A stretch of DNA of 64,000 nt from Pseudomonas bubulae. GTDB taxonomy: Bacteria; Pseudomonadota; Gammaproteobacteria; Pseudomonadales; Pseudomonadaceae. The DNA lies in assembly GCF_037023725.1 (NCBI RefSeq), contig NZ_CP146077.1:3943001-4007000 (forward strand), written 5' to 3'. Shown one piece after another: positions 26,062 through 34,595 of this stretch; the stretch's first letter is position 1; each line of letters starts with the position of its first letter. The notes under the pieces were generated by a model, which was given only the letters and a program-made list of their open reading frames with translations, made no database searches and had not been told where the DNA came from. A program made the position numbers and the translations under genes.

Positions 26062-26652
26062 ATGCCCGCTTTAAAGACGATGTTTCAACTCACAGGACGT
26101 GGCTATGCCGCAGCCAATCTGAGCAACGCCAGCCTGCTGATCATCGATGCGCAAAATGAGTACTTGAGCGGGCCATTGGCCCTTTCCGGCATGGACGCGG
26201 CCACCGCCAACATTGCCCGTCTGCTTGAAGCTGCCCGCAAGGCAAAGCGCCCGGTCATCCATATCCGTCACCTGGGCACCGTTGGCGGTATGTTCGACCC
26301 TCAGGGCGAGCGTGGCGCCTTCATCAAGGGCCTGGAACCACAGGGTGATGAGCAGATTATCGAGAAGCGCATGCCCAACGCATTCAACGACACCGGGCTG
26401 CAAAAGGCCCTGGATAACCTCGGCTCGCTGGATGTGATCGTCTGCGGCTTCATGAGCCACTCCAGCGTCAGCACTACCGTGCGTGCGGCCAAGGACTACG
26501 GCTTGCGCTGCACCCTGGTGGAAGACGCCTGCGCCACCCGCGACCTACCGACCGCGGACGGCATTATCAGCGCCGAGCAAGTGCAAAAAGCCGAAATGGC
26601 CATCATGAACGACAACTTTGCCACCCTGACGTTGACCCAAAACCTGATTTGA
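26062..26652 (+). CDS. Isochorismatase-family protein with Ser in place of the catalytic Cys
   Basis: 196 residues, isochorismatase-like hydrolase fold. D29 (LLIIDAQNEY) and K102 (IEKRMPNAF) of the usual Asp-Lys-Cys triad are present. The nucleophile position reads S135 in CGFMSHSSVSTTVRAA, where the family normally has THMCVSTTVRAA. The codon is AGC, one base from TGC. Either the protein has lost cysteine-dependent hydrolysis or it uses serine; the rest of the site looks conserved. ATG 26062 with AAGGAG upstream. Monocistronic. Confidence 0.85.
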   Translation: MPALKTMFQLTGRGYAAANLSNASLLIIDAQNEYLSGPLALSGMDAATANIARLLEAARKAKRPVIHIRHLGTVGGMFDPQGERGAFIKGLEPQGDEQIIEKRMPNAFNDTGLQKALDNLGSLDVIVCGFMSHSSVSTTVRAAKDYGLRCTLVEDACATRDLPTADGIISAEQVQKAEMAIMNDNFATLTLTQNLI

Positions 26653-26798
26653 TCTGAACCGGACGTTGACGGGCGGCCCCTGCAACCGCCCATCCCGGAC
26701 CAGCTCCAGCCTGCGGGCGCTTTCCTATTTCACTACACTCAGGAACAACCTGACGAAGTCCCTGTCGAAGGGCCGATACCCTTTAAGGAAAGATCGGA

Positions 26799-27119
26799 AT
26801 GAAGATCTCCGATGGTTTTGATGCTCGGCGTTTGCGCCCCAAGGCTCATCGCGACTGGCGCTCGCGCCTGGTACTGATGTTTGCAGCGCTGCTGGCACTG
26901 CTTGGCATGCTGTTGCTGTTGGCGGGTGCCGCCAGCCTGATTGGCCATCCAACGGCACTGGGCGAGCTCAATGCCAGCCCCGCAGGTGCAACACTGGTGT
27001 TGGTGTCCGGCCTGTTGGTGTGCTGGCTGGGGGTATGGATGTGGCGTCGACGCCGGCGCCTGATGCGCAAGCCATTTGGCCTGAACATGGCCCCGCACCT
27101 GATGAAAAAACACGACTGA
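26799..27119 (+). CDS. Small two-helix membrane protein, unknown function
   Basis: 106 residues: basic N-terminus (DARRLRPKAHRDWRSR), two transmembrane helices (about 25-47 and 65-83), then an arginine-rich stretch WMWRRRRRLMRK and a cytoplasmic tail. No family recognised. It precedes the Smr gene by 63 bases on the same strand. Confidence 0.75.
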   Translation: MKISDGFDARRLRPKAHRDWRSRLVLMFAALLALLGMLLLLAGAASLIGHPTALGELNASPAGATLVLVSGLLVCWLGVWMWRRRRRLMRKPFGLNMAPHLMKKHD

Positions 27120-27182
27120 CGCATATCCGCCGCCCGATTGTCGTCGACTTGGGTAAACTGGCAGCCCTTCGCGGAGGCTGAC

Positions 27183-27740
27183 ATGCAAGACGACGATTTT
27201 TCCCTGTTCAAAAACGAGATTCGCGGTGTCAAACCGATCAAGCATGATCGTGCCGACACCGGCAAACCCAAGGCTGACCGTGCGCAGCTGGCCAAGTTGC
27301 GCCAGAACGCCATTGTGCGCACCAACGCGACCATCATCGACGGCCTGTCAGACCAGTTTGTGATTGATGTTGGCCCCGAGGACCAGCTGAGCTGGGCCCG
27401 TGACGGCGTGCAGGAAAGCCAGATGCGCAAGCTCAAGCTGGGGCAGATCGCCTTTGAAGGCAGCCTTGACCTGCACGGCATGACCGTTGAAAAGGCCCGC
27501 GAAACCCTTTGGGAATTCCTCGGTGAAGCCGTGCGCCTTGAAGTACGTTGCGTGCGCGTTACCCACGGCAAGGCCGTGCGTCTGGACGGCAAGCGCCCGA
27601 TGATCAAAAGCCACGTCAATACCTGGCTGCGCCAGCACTCACAGGTACTGGGCTTCTGCTCCTGCCAGGCCAGGCATGGCGGAGCCGGCGCGGTCTATGT
27701 GATGCTCAAGCGCACCATGATGGAGGGGCGTGACGAGTAA
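27183..27740 (+). CDS. Smr-domain protein (YfcN/SmrB-like endonuclease)
   Basis: 185 residues. C-terminal Smr domain (about 90-180) with [14 protein letters not shown], the VTHGKA loop and [16 protein letters not shown]. The N-terminus [25 protein letters not shown] matches YfcN-type proteins. The relative SmrB cuts mRNA at collided ribosomes in E. coli; whether this is an orthologue cannot be said from sequence alone. ATG 27183 with GGAGG upstream. Confidence 0.9.
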   Translation: MQDDDFSLFKNEIRGVKPIKHDRADTGKPKADRAQLAKLRQNAIVRTNATIIDGLSDQFVIDVGPEDQLSWARDGVQESQMRKLKLGQIAFEGSLDLHGMTVEKARETLWEFLGEAVRLEVRCVRVTHGKAVRLDGKRPMIKSHVNTWLRQHSQVLGFCSCQARHGGAGAVYVMLKRTMMEGRDE

Positions 27741-27817
27741 CAGCGTGTCATCACGCTTGCAGCGTCGTGTCAGCCCCCGTACCCTTACTCTTTGCGAAAA
27801 AACCCACAGGTAGATTA

Positions 27818-28363
27818 ATGTCCCTGGAACAAAACTACACCGCGATCCTCGGTCAACTCGGCGAAGACGTTTCCCGTGAAGGCCTGCTGGATACGCCAAA
27901 GCGTGCCGCCAAGGCCATGCAGTACCTTTGCCGCGGCTATGAACAAACCCTGGAAGAAGTCACCAACGGTGCCTTGTTCAGCTCAGACAACAGCGAAATG
28001 GTGCTGGTCAAGGACATCGAGTTGTACTCGCTGTGCGAACACCACCTGCTGCCGTTTATCGGCAAGGCCCATGTTGCCTACATTCCGAGCGGCAAAGTGC
28101 TGGGCCTGTCGAAAGTGGCGCGTATTGTCGATATGTATGCCCGTCGCCTGCAGATCCAGGAAAATCTCAGTCGCCAGATCGCCGACGCCGTGATGCAAGT
28201 CACCGGCGCCCTGGGCGTGGCCGTTGTGATCGAGGCCAAGCACATGTGCATGATGATGCGCGGTGTCGAGAAGCAGAACTCGTCGATGATCACTTCGGTG
28301 ATGCTGGGTGAGTTCCGCGAAAACGCCGCCACGCGCAGCGAGTTTCTCAGCCTGATCAAGTAA
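27818..28363 (+). CDS. folE: GTP cyclohydrolase I
   Basis: 181 residues. Converts GTP to 7,8-dihydroneopterin triphosphate, the first step of folate synthesis. Zinc ligands C73 and H76 ([10 protein letters not shown]) and C144 ([10 protein letters not shown]) are present, with the conserved [23 protein letters not shown] 27818. Terminator 12 bases after the stop. Pseudomonads often carry more than one folE. Confidence 0.97.
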   Translation: MSLEQNYTAILGQLGEDVSREGLLDTPKRAAKAMQYLCRGYEQTLEEVTNGALFSSDNSEMVLVKDIELYSLCEHHLLPFIGKAHVAYIPSGKVLGLSKVARIVDMYARRLQIQENLSRQIADAVMQVTGALGVAVVIEAKHMCMMMRGVEKQNSSMITSVMLGEFRENAATRSEFLSLIK

Positions 28364-28374
28364 CTGCGGCACAG

Positions 28375-28406
28375 AAAAAACCGGCGTTTATCGCCGGTTT
28401 TTTTTC
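28375..28406 (+). terminator. Terminator of folE
   Basis: AAAAAACCGGCG, loop TTTAT, CGCCGGTTTTTTTT. Confidence 0.95.
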
Positions 28407-28464
28407 GCCTGCACAATTTCAGGTAAGCTGCGTCCCTTCTTAATTTGCCCATGAGGCTTTTACT

Positions 28465-28836
28465 GTGTTTATCAAAGCGCTTCGCGTAGGCCTGGGTCAG
28501 CTCATCATCGCTGGCGATTTCGTGACACGTCCAAGCAAAAAGCAGCGCCCTGCCGCCGCTCAGGCGCAGGTCGACCAGGCTGCCAAGGGCCTGACCCTGT
28601 TTCAGTTCCACGCCTGCCCTTTCTGTGTAAAAACGCGCCGCACCCTGCGCCGCCTGAATGTGCCAGTGGCCCTGCGTGACGCGAAGAACAACGAGCAGGA
28701 TCGCCAGACCCTGCTGGAGCAAGGGGGCAAGATCAAAGTGCCTTGCCTGCGCATCGAAGAAGGCGGCAAAACCACCTGGATGTATGAGTCCAAGGTGATC
28801 ATTGACTACCTGAACCAGCGCTTTGCCAACGTTTAA
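28465..28836 (+). CDS. Glutaredoxin-like GST N-terminal domain protein
   Basis: 123 residues. A thioredoxin-fold domain (about 43-123) with dithiol motif CPFC (in FHACPFCVKTRRTL) and the glutathione-binding VPCLRIEE cis-proline and YESKVIIDYL segments. The N-terminal 40 residues look like a membrane-proximal helix and linker. GTG start at 28465 with GAGG 8 bases upstream. Probably glutathione-dependent disulfide reductase. Confidence 0.88.
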   Translation: MFIKALRVGLGQLIIAGDFVTRPSKKQRPAAAQAQVDQAAKGLTLFQFHACPFCVKTRRTLRRLNVPVALRDAKNNEQDRQTLLEQGGKIKVPCLRIEEGGKTTWMYESKVIIDYLNQRFANV

Positions 28837-28859
28837 GGCCATCCCCCGGTCTACCCTCT

Positions 28860-28914
28860 CTGTGGGAGCGAGCCTGCTCGCGAACGACCTTCGCGAGCAG
28901 GCTCGCTCCCACAG
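28860..28914. repeat. REP doublet forming one long hairpin
   Basis: CTGTGGGAGCGAGCCTGCTC and its exact inverted copy are separated by a very short centre (GAACGACCTTCG region). Stem over 20 bp. Confidence 0.95.
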
Positions 28915-28960
28915 TTGAAGTTTCCTTCAGACCTCGTCAGCGGCTACAGAATGTGCGCAC

Positions 28961-28990
28961 AAAAAAAACCGGCACTTGGCCGGTTTTTTT
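28961..28990. terminator. Bidirectional terminator
   Basis: A tract, AACCGGC, loop ACTTG, GCCGGTT, T tract. It ends the minus-strand GST gene and may also stop read-through from the left. Confidence 0.9.
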
Positions 28991-29005
28991 AAAGGGGCGA
29001 TTTGC

Positions 29006-29608
29006 TCAATCGAGCATTCCCACATGCCGCGGATGGCTGGCCACCCGCGCCAGCCAGGCCTGAATACCCGGGTAGCCGCTCAGGTCAAACCCGCCCTGAT
29101 GGGCCACATGGGTATAGGCATACAGCGTCACGTCGGCGATCGAGTATTGCTCACCCACCAGATACGGCGTGCGCGTGAGCTGTTGCTCCATCACGTCCAG
29201 CGCCTTGTAGCCACGCTTTTGCAGCTTGCGGTATTCCTCAAGGCGCTCTTCGGGTAGCCCCAGGTAAAACTGGATAAAGCGCGCCACCGCAATATAAGGC
29301 TCATGACTGTACTGCTCGAAAAACTGCCATTGCAGCACTTGCGTGCGCAAACGCGGTTCGGTCGGCAAAAACTCGCTGCCGTCGGCCAGGTAGTTGAGAA
29401 TCGCGTTGGACTCCCACAGGCACGTACCGTCTTCCAGCTCCAGCACCGGCACTTTGCCGTTGGGGTTTTTCGCCAGAAACTCCGGGGTCTCGGTTTCACC
29501 CTTGAGAATGTCCACGGCAAACCACTGATACTCAAGCCCCAGCAAATGCAGCATCAGCTTGATCTTGTAGCAGTTGCCCGAGTTGTAATCGCCATAAACC
29601 TTGAGCAT
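29006..29608 (-). CDS. Glutathione S-transferase
   Basis: 200-residue two-domain GST. N-terminal thioredoxin fold (1-80) with NSGNCYKIKLML, KNPNGKVPVLELEDG and WESNAILNYLA (glutathione site); all-helical C-terminal domain with SIADVTLYAYTHV. It lies 10 bases behind the aminotransferase gene, so it is in the operon controlled from the MarR divergent promoter. Confidence 0.93.
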   Translation of the reverse strand: MLKVYGDYNSGNCYKIKLMLHLLGLEYQWFAVDILKGETETPEFLAKNPNGKVPVLELEDGTCLWESNAILNYLADGSEFLPTEPRLRTQVLQWQFFEQYSHEPYIAVARFIQFYLGLPEERLEEYRKLQKRGYKALDVMEQQLTRTPYLVGEQYSIADVTLYAYTHVAHQGGFDLSGYPGIQAWLARVASHPRHVGMLD

Positions 29609-29618
29609 TGCGCCTCCT

Positions 29619-30785
29619 TCAGGCCGCCTGGGCAGCCTGGGCCTGACGAATCACGTTGGCCAGACGCTTGAGGCCCTCATGCAGACGTGCCGGATCGATG
29701 TGGCTGAAGTTCAGGCGCAGGCTGCCCACGTTCTGGTCCGGGTTGGCGAAGAACGGCTCGCCAGGCATAAAGGCCACGTTCTGTTCCAGCGCAGGCTTGA
29801 GCAAAGTGCGGGTATCGAACGGTTGCTTGAGGGTCAGCCAGAAGAACAAACCGCCCTGTGGCACATGCCAGTCAGCCAGATCCGAGAAATGCTCTTCCAG
29901 CGCCAGCTGAAAACCGTCACGGCGCACGCGGTAGAAATCACGCAGCTCGGCCAGGTGATTACTCATTTTCTCGGTGCCGATCCACTGCAAGGCTTGCCAC
30001 TGGCCAACGCGGTTGGTGTGCAGGTCAGCCGATTGCTTGAGGCGCAGCAAGTGCGGGTACAGGTCGGGGCTGGCAATCAGGAAGCCAACACGCAGGCCCG
30101 GCAACAGGGTCTTGGACACCGTGCCGGTATAGATCCAGCTGGCTTTTTTCAGGCGGCTGACGATCGGTGTGGCGCTGCCACCGTCGAAGTTCAGCTCGCG
30201 GTAAGGCTCGTCTTCGATCAGGGTCACGCCGAACTCGTCGAGCAAGGCAGCAACCGCGTCGCGCTTGGTTTCGCTGTAACGCACAGCAGACGGATTCTGG
30301 AACGTCGGGATCAGGTAGATGAACGCCGGGCTGTGTTTTTCCAGCTGCACGCGCAACGCAGCCAGATCAGGGCCATCAGCTTGCAGCGGGAACGTCAGGC
30401 ATTCGGCGCCGAACAATTGGAAGATTTGCAGCGCCGCCAGGTAGGTCGGTGCTTCGAGCATGATTTCGGTGCCCTTGTCGATATACAGCTTGGCTGCCAG
30501 ATCCAGCGCCTGCTGCGAACCGCTCAACACCATCACCTGGCTGGCATCGCAATCAACCCCCAGTGCGCGAGCCTCTGCAGCCAGTACTTCACGCAGTGCC
30601 GGCTCACCTTCGCTCATGCCGTACTGACCCATCGAGGCAGGCATATCGGTCCAGTCGACCTTGGGCAGCATGGCCTCGGCCGGTAGCCCGCCAGCGAAAG
30701 ACATGACTTCCGGACGTTGGGCCGCAGCCAGAATTTCACGAATCAAGGAGCTTTTCAGGCGGGAAACACGTTCGGAGAAGGCCAT
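29619..30785 (-). CDS. PLP-dependent aminotransferase (2-aminoadipate/MocR-like type)
   Basis: 388 residues, fold type I aminotransferase without an N-terminal DNA-binding domain. PLP lysine in TGTVSKTLLPGLRVGFL; MSFAGGLPAEAMLP and LIEDEPYRELNF are typical of the LysN/KAT II group, which act on aromatic or branched amino acids and aminoadipate. ATG 30785. Divergent from a MarR regulator, with two matching palindromes in the 82-base gap, so it is likely regulated by it. Confidence 0.9.
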   Translation of the reverse strand: MAFSERVSRLKSSLIREILAAAQRPEVMSFAGGLPAEAMLPKVDWTDMPASMGQYGMSEGEPALREVLAAEARALGVDCDASQVMVLSGSQQALDLAAKLYIDKGTEIMLEAPTYLAALQIFQLFGAECLTFPLQADGPDLAALRVQLEKHSPAFIYLIPTFQNPSAVRYSETKRDAVAALLDEFGVTLIEDEPYRELNFDGGSATPIVSRLKKASWIYTGTVSKTLLPGLRVGFLIASPDLYPHLLRLKQSADLHTNRVGQWQALQWIGTEKMSNHLAELRDFYRVRRDGFQLALEEHFSDLADWHVPQGGLFFWLTLKQPFDTRTLLKPALEQNVAFMPGEPFFANPDQNVGSLRLNFSHIDPARLHEGLKRLANVIRQAQAAQAA

Positions 30786-30819
30786 ACAGATCACCGGTAG
30801 CGGAAGTAATTGGAAATAA

Positions 30820-30834
30820 GTCAAACTGTTTGAC
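30820..30834. promoter_or_regulatory. Palindromic operator, probable MarR site 1
   Basis: GTCAAACTGTTTGAC, a perfect palindrome (GTCAAAC/GTTTGAC) in the divergent gap, 35 bases from the aminotransferase start. Confidence 0.75.
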
Positions 30835-30861
30835 CGAAACTACGCCGCGAACCCTAGATAC

Positions 30862-30876
30862 GTCAATATGCTTGAC
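30862..30876. promoter_or_regulatory. Palindromic operator, probable MarR site 2
   Basis: GTCAATATGCTTGAC, same outer half-sites as site 1, centre 42 bases away (four helical turns). It covers the ATG of the MarR gene itself, as in autorepression. Confidence 0.7.
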
Positions 30877-31308
30877 CTTAAAAATCCGACCACTCAGCGC
30901 GCCGCCATGGAAGCCTTCTTCTTTGGCTATCAAGCATTTACCGCCAAAGCGGATGAAATGCTGGCACGTCGTGGGCTGAGTCGGGTGCATCAGCGTATTG
31001 TTTTTTTTATCGCCCACCACCCCGGTGTCAGCGTCAAGGAACTGCTGACCTTACTGGGCGTGAGCAAGCAGGCCCTGAATACGCCATTACGCCAGTTGAT
31101 CGAGATGGCCCTGGTGCGCAGCGTCGCGCCCGAGACCGACAAGCGCAAACGCCTGCTGGAACTGACTGCCGACGGTGTGGCCTTCGAAAAGAGCCTGCGC
31201 CGCGAACAGGTCAAGCTGCTGCAAAGGGTATTTGCTCAGGCAGGTGAAGACGCGGTGAATGGCTGGCTGGCGGTCAATCATGCCCTGGGACAAAGCCGCC
31301 AGCTCTAG
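30868..31308 (+). CDS. MarR family transcriptional regulator
   Basis: 146 residues. Winged helix-turn-helix with SVKELLTLLGVSKQALNTPLRQLIEMALV and the wing APETDKRKRLLELTADG. Divergent from the aminotransferase-GST operon. Two 15-bp palindromes sharing GTCAA half-sites lie in the gap, one over its own start codon. The likely role is autorepression and repression of the aminotransferase operon, released by an unknown ligand. Confidence 0.93.
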   Translation: MLDLKNPTTQRAAMEAFFFGYQAFTAKADEMLARRGLSRVHQRIVFFIAHHPGVSVKELLTLLGVSKQALNTPLRQLIEMALVRSVAPETDKRKRLLELTADGVAFEKSLRREQVKLLQRVFAQAGEDAVNGWLAVNHALGQSRQL

Positions 31309-31337
31309 AGCAGGGTTCCTGTGGAAGGTGGCTTGTT

Positions 31338-31424
31338 CTGTGAGCGGGCTTGCCCGCGATGCAGGCGCCGCAGTACTCCAGTTGTACCGCAGCGATCCAA
31401 TCGCGAGCAAACTCGCTCCCACAG
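31338..31424. repeat. REP doublet (divergent copies)
   Basis: CTGTGAGCGGGCTTGCCCGCGA at the left and TCGCGAGCAAACTCGCTCCCACAG at the right, in inverted orientation, downstream of the MarR gene. Confidence 0.85.
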
Positions 31425-31481
31425 AAAACAGACACCCACCCATCACTTTCTGATCACAATCTGAAAAACATTATTTGCTTT

Positions 31482-31495
31482 TTTTGTATACAAAA
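31482..31495. promoter_or_regulatory. TTTTGTATACAAAA palindrome upstream of the purine permease
   Basis: Perfect 14-bp palindrome, about 100 bases before the permease start. It is one of five related sites in the window (also 34324, 34519, 47461, 47601), all upstream of purine or glyoxylate genes. A GntR-type regulator is the likely reader. Confidence 0.75.
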
Positions 31496-31595
31496 GCATA
31501 ATTCACTTCGCCTGCGTTTCTGACCCGAAAGTCAGAAAAACATCTCCCGCCACACCCAGTGCCCTTAAAAATAATAAAAGCCTGAGGAAATCACC

Positions 31596-32945
31596 GTGGA
31601 CAGCCAAAAGTCAGAAATACCCGTTGTCGAACTTGCCACGCCCGCCGCCCGCAGCTGGCTGGAACGCCTGTTCAAACTGTCACTGCATGGCACCACGGTC
31701 AAAACCGAGCTGATTGCCGGGCTGACCACCTTCATCACCATGGCCTACATCATCTTCGTCAACCCCAACATCATGGCCGATGCTGGGATCGATCATGGTG
31801 CAGCCTTCGTCGCCACCTGCATTGCCGCCGCTCTCGGCAGCCTGTTGATGGGGCTTTACGCCAACTGGCCAGTAGGCCTGGCGCCAGGTATGGGACTGAA
31901 TGCGTTTTTTACTTACACCGTGGTCGGAACCATGGGTTACAGCTGGGAAACAGCATTGGGTGCCGTGTTTGTCTCCGGTGTGCTGTTCCTGATTCTGACC
32001 CTGTCGCGGGTGCGTGAATGGCTGCTCAACAGCATTCCCGTCAGCTTGCGGTACGCGATGGGTGCCGGGGTGGGGTTGTTCCTGGGGATTATCGGCCTGA
32101 AAACCTCGGGCATTATCGTCGACAGCCCGGCCACCCTGATCAAGCTCGGTTCATTGCGCGATCCTGCCCCGCTGCTGGCAGCGGTGTGCTTTTTGATGAT
32201 TGCGATTCTGAGCTATCACCGCGTCTTCGGCGCCATCCTGATCAGCATTATCGCCGTGACCCTCGCCGGCTGGGGCCTGGACCTGGTGCATTACAACGGC
32301 ATCATGTCGGCACCGCCAAGCCTTGCACCGACCTGGATGGCCATGGACCTCAAGGGCGTTTTCAACATCAGCATGATCAGCGTGGTGCTGGCCTTTCTGT
32401 TTGTACACATGTTCGATACGGCCGGCACCCTGATGGGCGTGGCCCAGCGTGCCGGGCTGGTGAAGGCCGATGGCAGGATCGAAAACCTGTCCCGGGCCCT
32501 CAAGGCCGACAGCGCCTCCAGCGTGTTCGGTGCCGTGGTCGGCGTGCCACCCGTGACCAGCTACGTGGAAAGCGCCGCAGGCGTTGCGGCAGGCGGGCGT
32601 ACCGGGCTTACTGCCGTCACCGTGGGCGTGTTGTTTGTGGCCGCCATGTTCTTTGCCCCTCTGGCTGGCATGATCCCCGCTTACGCCACGGCAGGCGCTC
32701 TGATTTATGTGGCCATGCTGATGATGGGCGGCATGCAGCACATCAACTGGGACGAACCCACTGACTGCATCCCGGCCATAGTGACCGTGATCATGATGCC
32801 TTTGACCTTCTCGGTCGCCGACGGGATAGCCCTGGGCTTTATCAGCTTTGTCGCACTCAAGGCAGGCACCGGCAAATACCGGGAAATTTCCGTCAGCCTG
32901 TGGGTGCTCTGCGCTATTTTCATCGCCAAGTTTATTTTCCTGTAA
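31596..32945 (+). CDS. NCS2 purine permease, AzgA (hypoxanthine/guanine/adenine) type
   Basis: 449 residues, about 12-14 membrane segments. LFKLSLHGTTVKTELIAGLTTFITMAYIIFVNP and PVGLAPGMGLNAFFTYTVV are the AzgA-branch signatures, with GVPPVTSYVESAAGVAAGGRTGLTA in the substrate region. Proton-driven nucleobase uptake, feeding the urate pathway to the right. GTG start at 31596 with GAGGAAA upstream. A TTTTGTATACAAAA site lies about 100 bases before the start. Confidence 0.93.
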   Translation: MDSQKSEIPVVELATPAARSWLERLFKLSLHGTTVKTELIAGLTTFITMAYIIFVNPNIMADAGIDHGAAFVATCIAAALGSLLMGLYANWPVGLAPGMGLNAFFTYTVVGTMGYSWETALGAVFVSGVLFLILTLSRVREWLLNSIPVSLRYAMGAGVGLFLGIIGLKTSGIIVDSPATLIKLGSLRDPAPLLAAVCFLMIAILSYHRVFGAILISIIAVTLAGWGLDLVHYNGIMSAPPSLAPTWMAMDLKGVFNISMISVVLAFLFVHMFDTAGTLMGVAQRAGLVKADGRIENLSRALKADSASSVFGAVVGVPPVTSYVESAAGVAAGGRTGLTAVTVGVLFVAAMFFAPLAGMIPAYATAGALIYVAMLMMGGMQHINWDEPTDCIPAIVTVIMMPLTFSVADGIALGFISFVALKAGTGKYREISVSLWVLCAIFIAKFIFL

Positions 32946-33005
32946 ACCGGGCGGTATCAATCGGCCCCGCAATGACGCGGGGCCTTTGTTGTTTGGGAGG
33001 AAGTG

Positions 33006-33632
33006 ATGAGTCTGGAAACCTGGCTGCTGTTCAGCAGCGCGGCATTGGTGGTAATCCTGATTCCAGGGCCGCTGTCGTTATTGATGATCAGCAACAGTTT
33101 GAACTACGGCTTGCGCCGTTCGTACCCGGCTTTTCTGGGAGGTGTATTTGCCTCGATCTGCCTGCTCAGCGCTTCGGCACTGGGTTTGGGCGCCTTGCTG
33201 CTGGCCTCGGAAAAACTCTTCAGCGCCCTGAAGATCGTGGGCGCGCTGTACCTGTTTTACCTGGCCTGGCAAAGCTGGAAACAATCGCGTCAGCCGGCCA
33301 CCGTCACCAATGTGCCCGAAGCCGCACCAATACCGCGCTTTAGCGCCCTGTTTGGGCGCGCGTTCGTGCTGGGGGCCAGCAATCCTAAGGACATTCTGTT
33401 CTTTGCTGCCTTTTTGCCGCAGTTTCTCAACCCCGATCTACCGTTCCTCAACCAGTTACTGGTGATGATCGCCACCTGGACCGTGCTCGACCTGCTGTGC
33501 AAGCTGGCCTACGGCCTGGGTGCCCACGGTGCCGCGGGGTACCTGCGCAGCGGCAAGGGCCAGAGCTGGTTCAACCGGGTCAGTGCCGGGCTGTTCAGCG
33601 TGGCAGGCACGGCGTCGTTGTTGAGCCGCTGA
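33006..33632 (+). CDS. LysE family amino acid exporter
   Basis: 208 residues, six transmembrane helices. LLFSSAALVVILIPGPLSLLMISNSLNYGLRRSYPAFLGG is the RhtB/LysE signature, and GASNPKDILFFAAFLPQF is conserved. Amino acid or homoserine-lactone-like efflux; substrate unknown. ATG 33006 with GGAGG upstream, preferred over the GTG directly before it. In the P. aeruginosa gene order as I remember it, a GntR regulator gene sits beside the purine permease; here this exporter does. Confidence 0.92.
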   Translation: MSLETWLLFSSAALVVILIPGPLSLLMISNSLNYGLRRSYPAFLGGVFASICLLSASALGLGALLLASEKLFSALKIVGALYLFYLAWQSWKQSRQPATVTNVPEAAPIPRFSALFGRAFVLGASNPKDILFFAAFLPQFLNPDLPFLNQLLVMIATWTVLDLLCKLAYGLGAHGAAGYLRSGKGQSWFNRVSAGLFSVAGTASLLSR

Positions 33633-33646
33633 TTGCACACAAGCCC

Positions 33647-33791
33647 GTAGCAGCTGCCGAAGGAACGAGGCTGCGTTCGATTGCGAAGCAATCGTAAGAC
33701 CTGAGTTCGCGATTTATCTGATGGACAGCGGATTCAGGTTCTACGACGGCTACGCCGCCGAACGCAGCCTCGTTGCTTCGGCAGCTGCTAC
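33647..33791. repeat. Inverted repeat element, GTAGCAGCTGCCGAAG family
   Basis: Left arm GTAGCAGCTGCCGAAG and an extended right arm with CTTCGGCAGCTGCTAC enclose about 110 bases that contain further inversions (GAGGCTGCGTTCG/CGAACGCAGCCTCG). Second REP class of this genome; shorter relatives are at 43261 and 51271. Confidence 0.88.
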
Positions 33792-33812
33792 GGACATGGC
33801 ATTTAGACAGGC

Positions 33813-33839
33813 AAAAAAAAGCCCGCAGTGTGAGCGGGC
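33813..33839 (-). terminator. Terminator of uraH
   Basis: On the minus strand GCCCGCTCACACTGCGGGC followed by eight T. Confidence 0.9.
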
Positions 33840-33868
33840 AAATAACCACATGCGCAGATCGAAAACGA

Positions 33869-34222
33869 TTAGCTACCGCGATAGGTCGAGTAGCTGTACG
33901 GCGAAATCAGTAGCGGTACATGGTAGTGATCCTGCTCGGCGCTGATCCCGAAACGCAGTACCACCACATCCAGAAACGCCGGCTCCGGCAATTTCACACC
34001 CCGTGCGCGGTAGTAATCACCGGCACTGAACTGCACCTGGTAAACCCCGGAACGGTAAGCCTCCCCCTCCAGCAACGGCGCGTCGCAACGGCCATCGCTG
34101 TTGGTCAGGGCTGTAGCGACCAACTCCAGCCCCGAACCTTCAACCCGATACAGCTCGACCTTGATCGAGCTGCCCGGGCAGCCGTGTGCGGCATCCAAAA
34201 CGTGCGTAGTCAAACGTCCCAT
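33869..34222 (-). CDS. uraH: 5-hydroxyisourate hydrolase
   Basis: 117-residue transthyretin-like enzyme, second step of urate breakdown (5-hydroxyisourate to OHCU). The start MGRLTTHVLDAAHGCPG (catalytic His) and the C-terminal tetrapeptide YRGS are the family hallmarks. ATG 34222; the longer upstream frame lacks a ribosome site. Divergent from puuE across a 373-base region with two TTGTAnACAA sites. Confidence 0.96.
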   Translation of the reverse strand: MGRLTTHVLDAAHGCPGSSIKVELYRVEGSGLELVATALTNSDGRCDAPLLEGEAYRSGVYQVQFSAGDYYRARGVKLPEPAFLDVVVLRFGISAEQDHYHVPLLISPYSYSTYRGS

Positions 34223-34323
34223 TGATTGTGCGACCTCCCGAGTCGTGAAAAAAACGGCTGCCGCCCTCTTTTGGCGCACCAAAAGGCTCGGCGAAGAAAC
34301 GATTAAGACATTTATCAAAAAAA

Positions 34324-34333
34324 TTGTACACAA
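34324..34333. promoter_or_regulatory. TTGTACACAA operator upstream of uraH
   Basis: AATTGTACACAATT: 14-base near-palindrome, with one central mismatch to TTGTATACAA. About 100 bases upstream of the uraH start. Confidence 0.65.
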
Positions 34334-34518
34334 TTAAAAATGACAATCTGCGCATCCCCCGAAGCTACGGGGCCTGCACGGCATTAATCGTCAAAGCCGC
34401 AGTCCTTAGAGACCTTTCGCCCATAAACTGACCAATCAGGCAGGTTTCTTGCAAGTACTCTTTCTGTACAAATCGTGGTAGAAATAGCAAAAATCAGGGT
34501 TACAAATAAAATGTAAAG

Positions 34519-34528
34519 TTGTATACAA
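34519..34528. promoter_or_regulatory. TTGTATACAA operator upstream of puuE
   Basis: Perfect 10-bp palindrome 67 bases before the puuE start codon. Confidence 0.75.
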
Positions 34529-34595
34529 TCAGCTCATCGCAGTGACGCCAGGTCTGGCCAATCGACTGTTACCACGAACAATAAGGAAGACTGCA

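Larger units (their letters stand above)
34223..34595. other. Divergent regulatory region uraH-puuE
   Basis: 373 AT-rich bases with no gene. It holds the two TTGTAnACAA operators and should contain both promoters. Leaders of about 100 (uraH) and 67 (puuE) bases separate operator and start codon. Confidence 0.7.
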
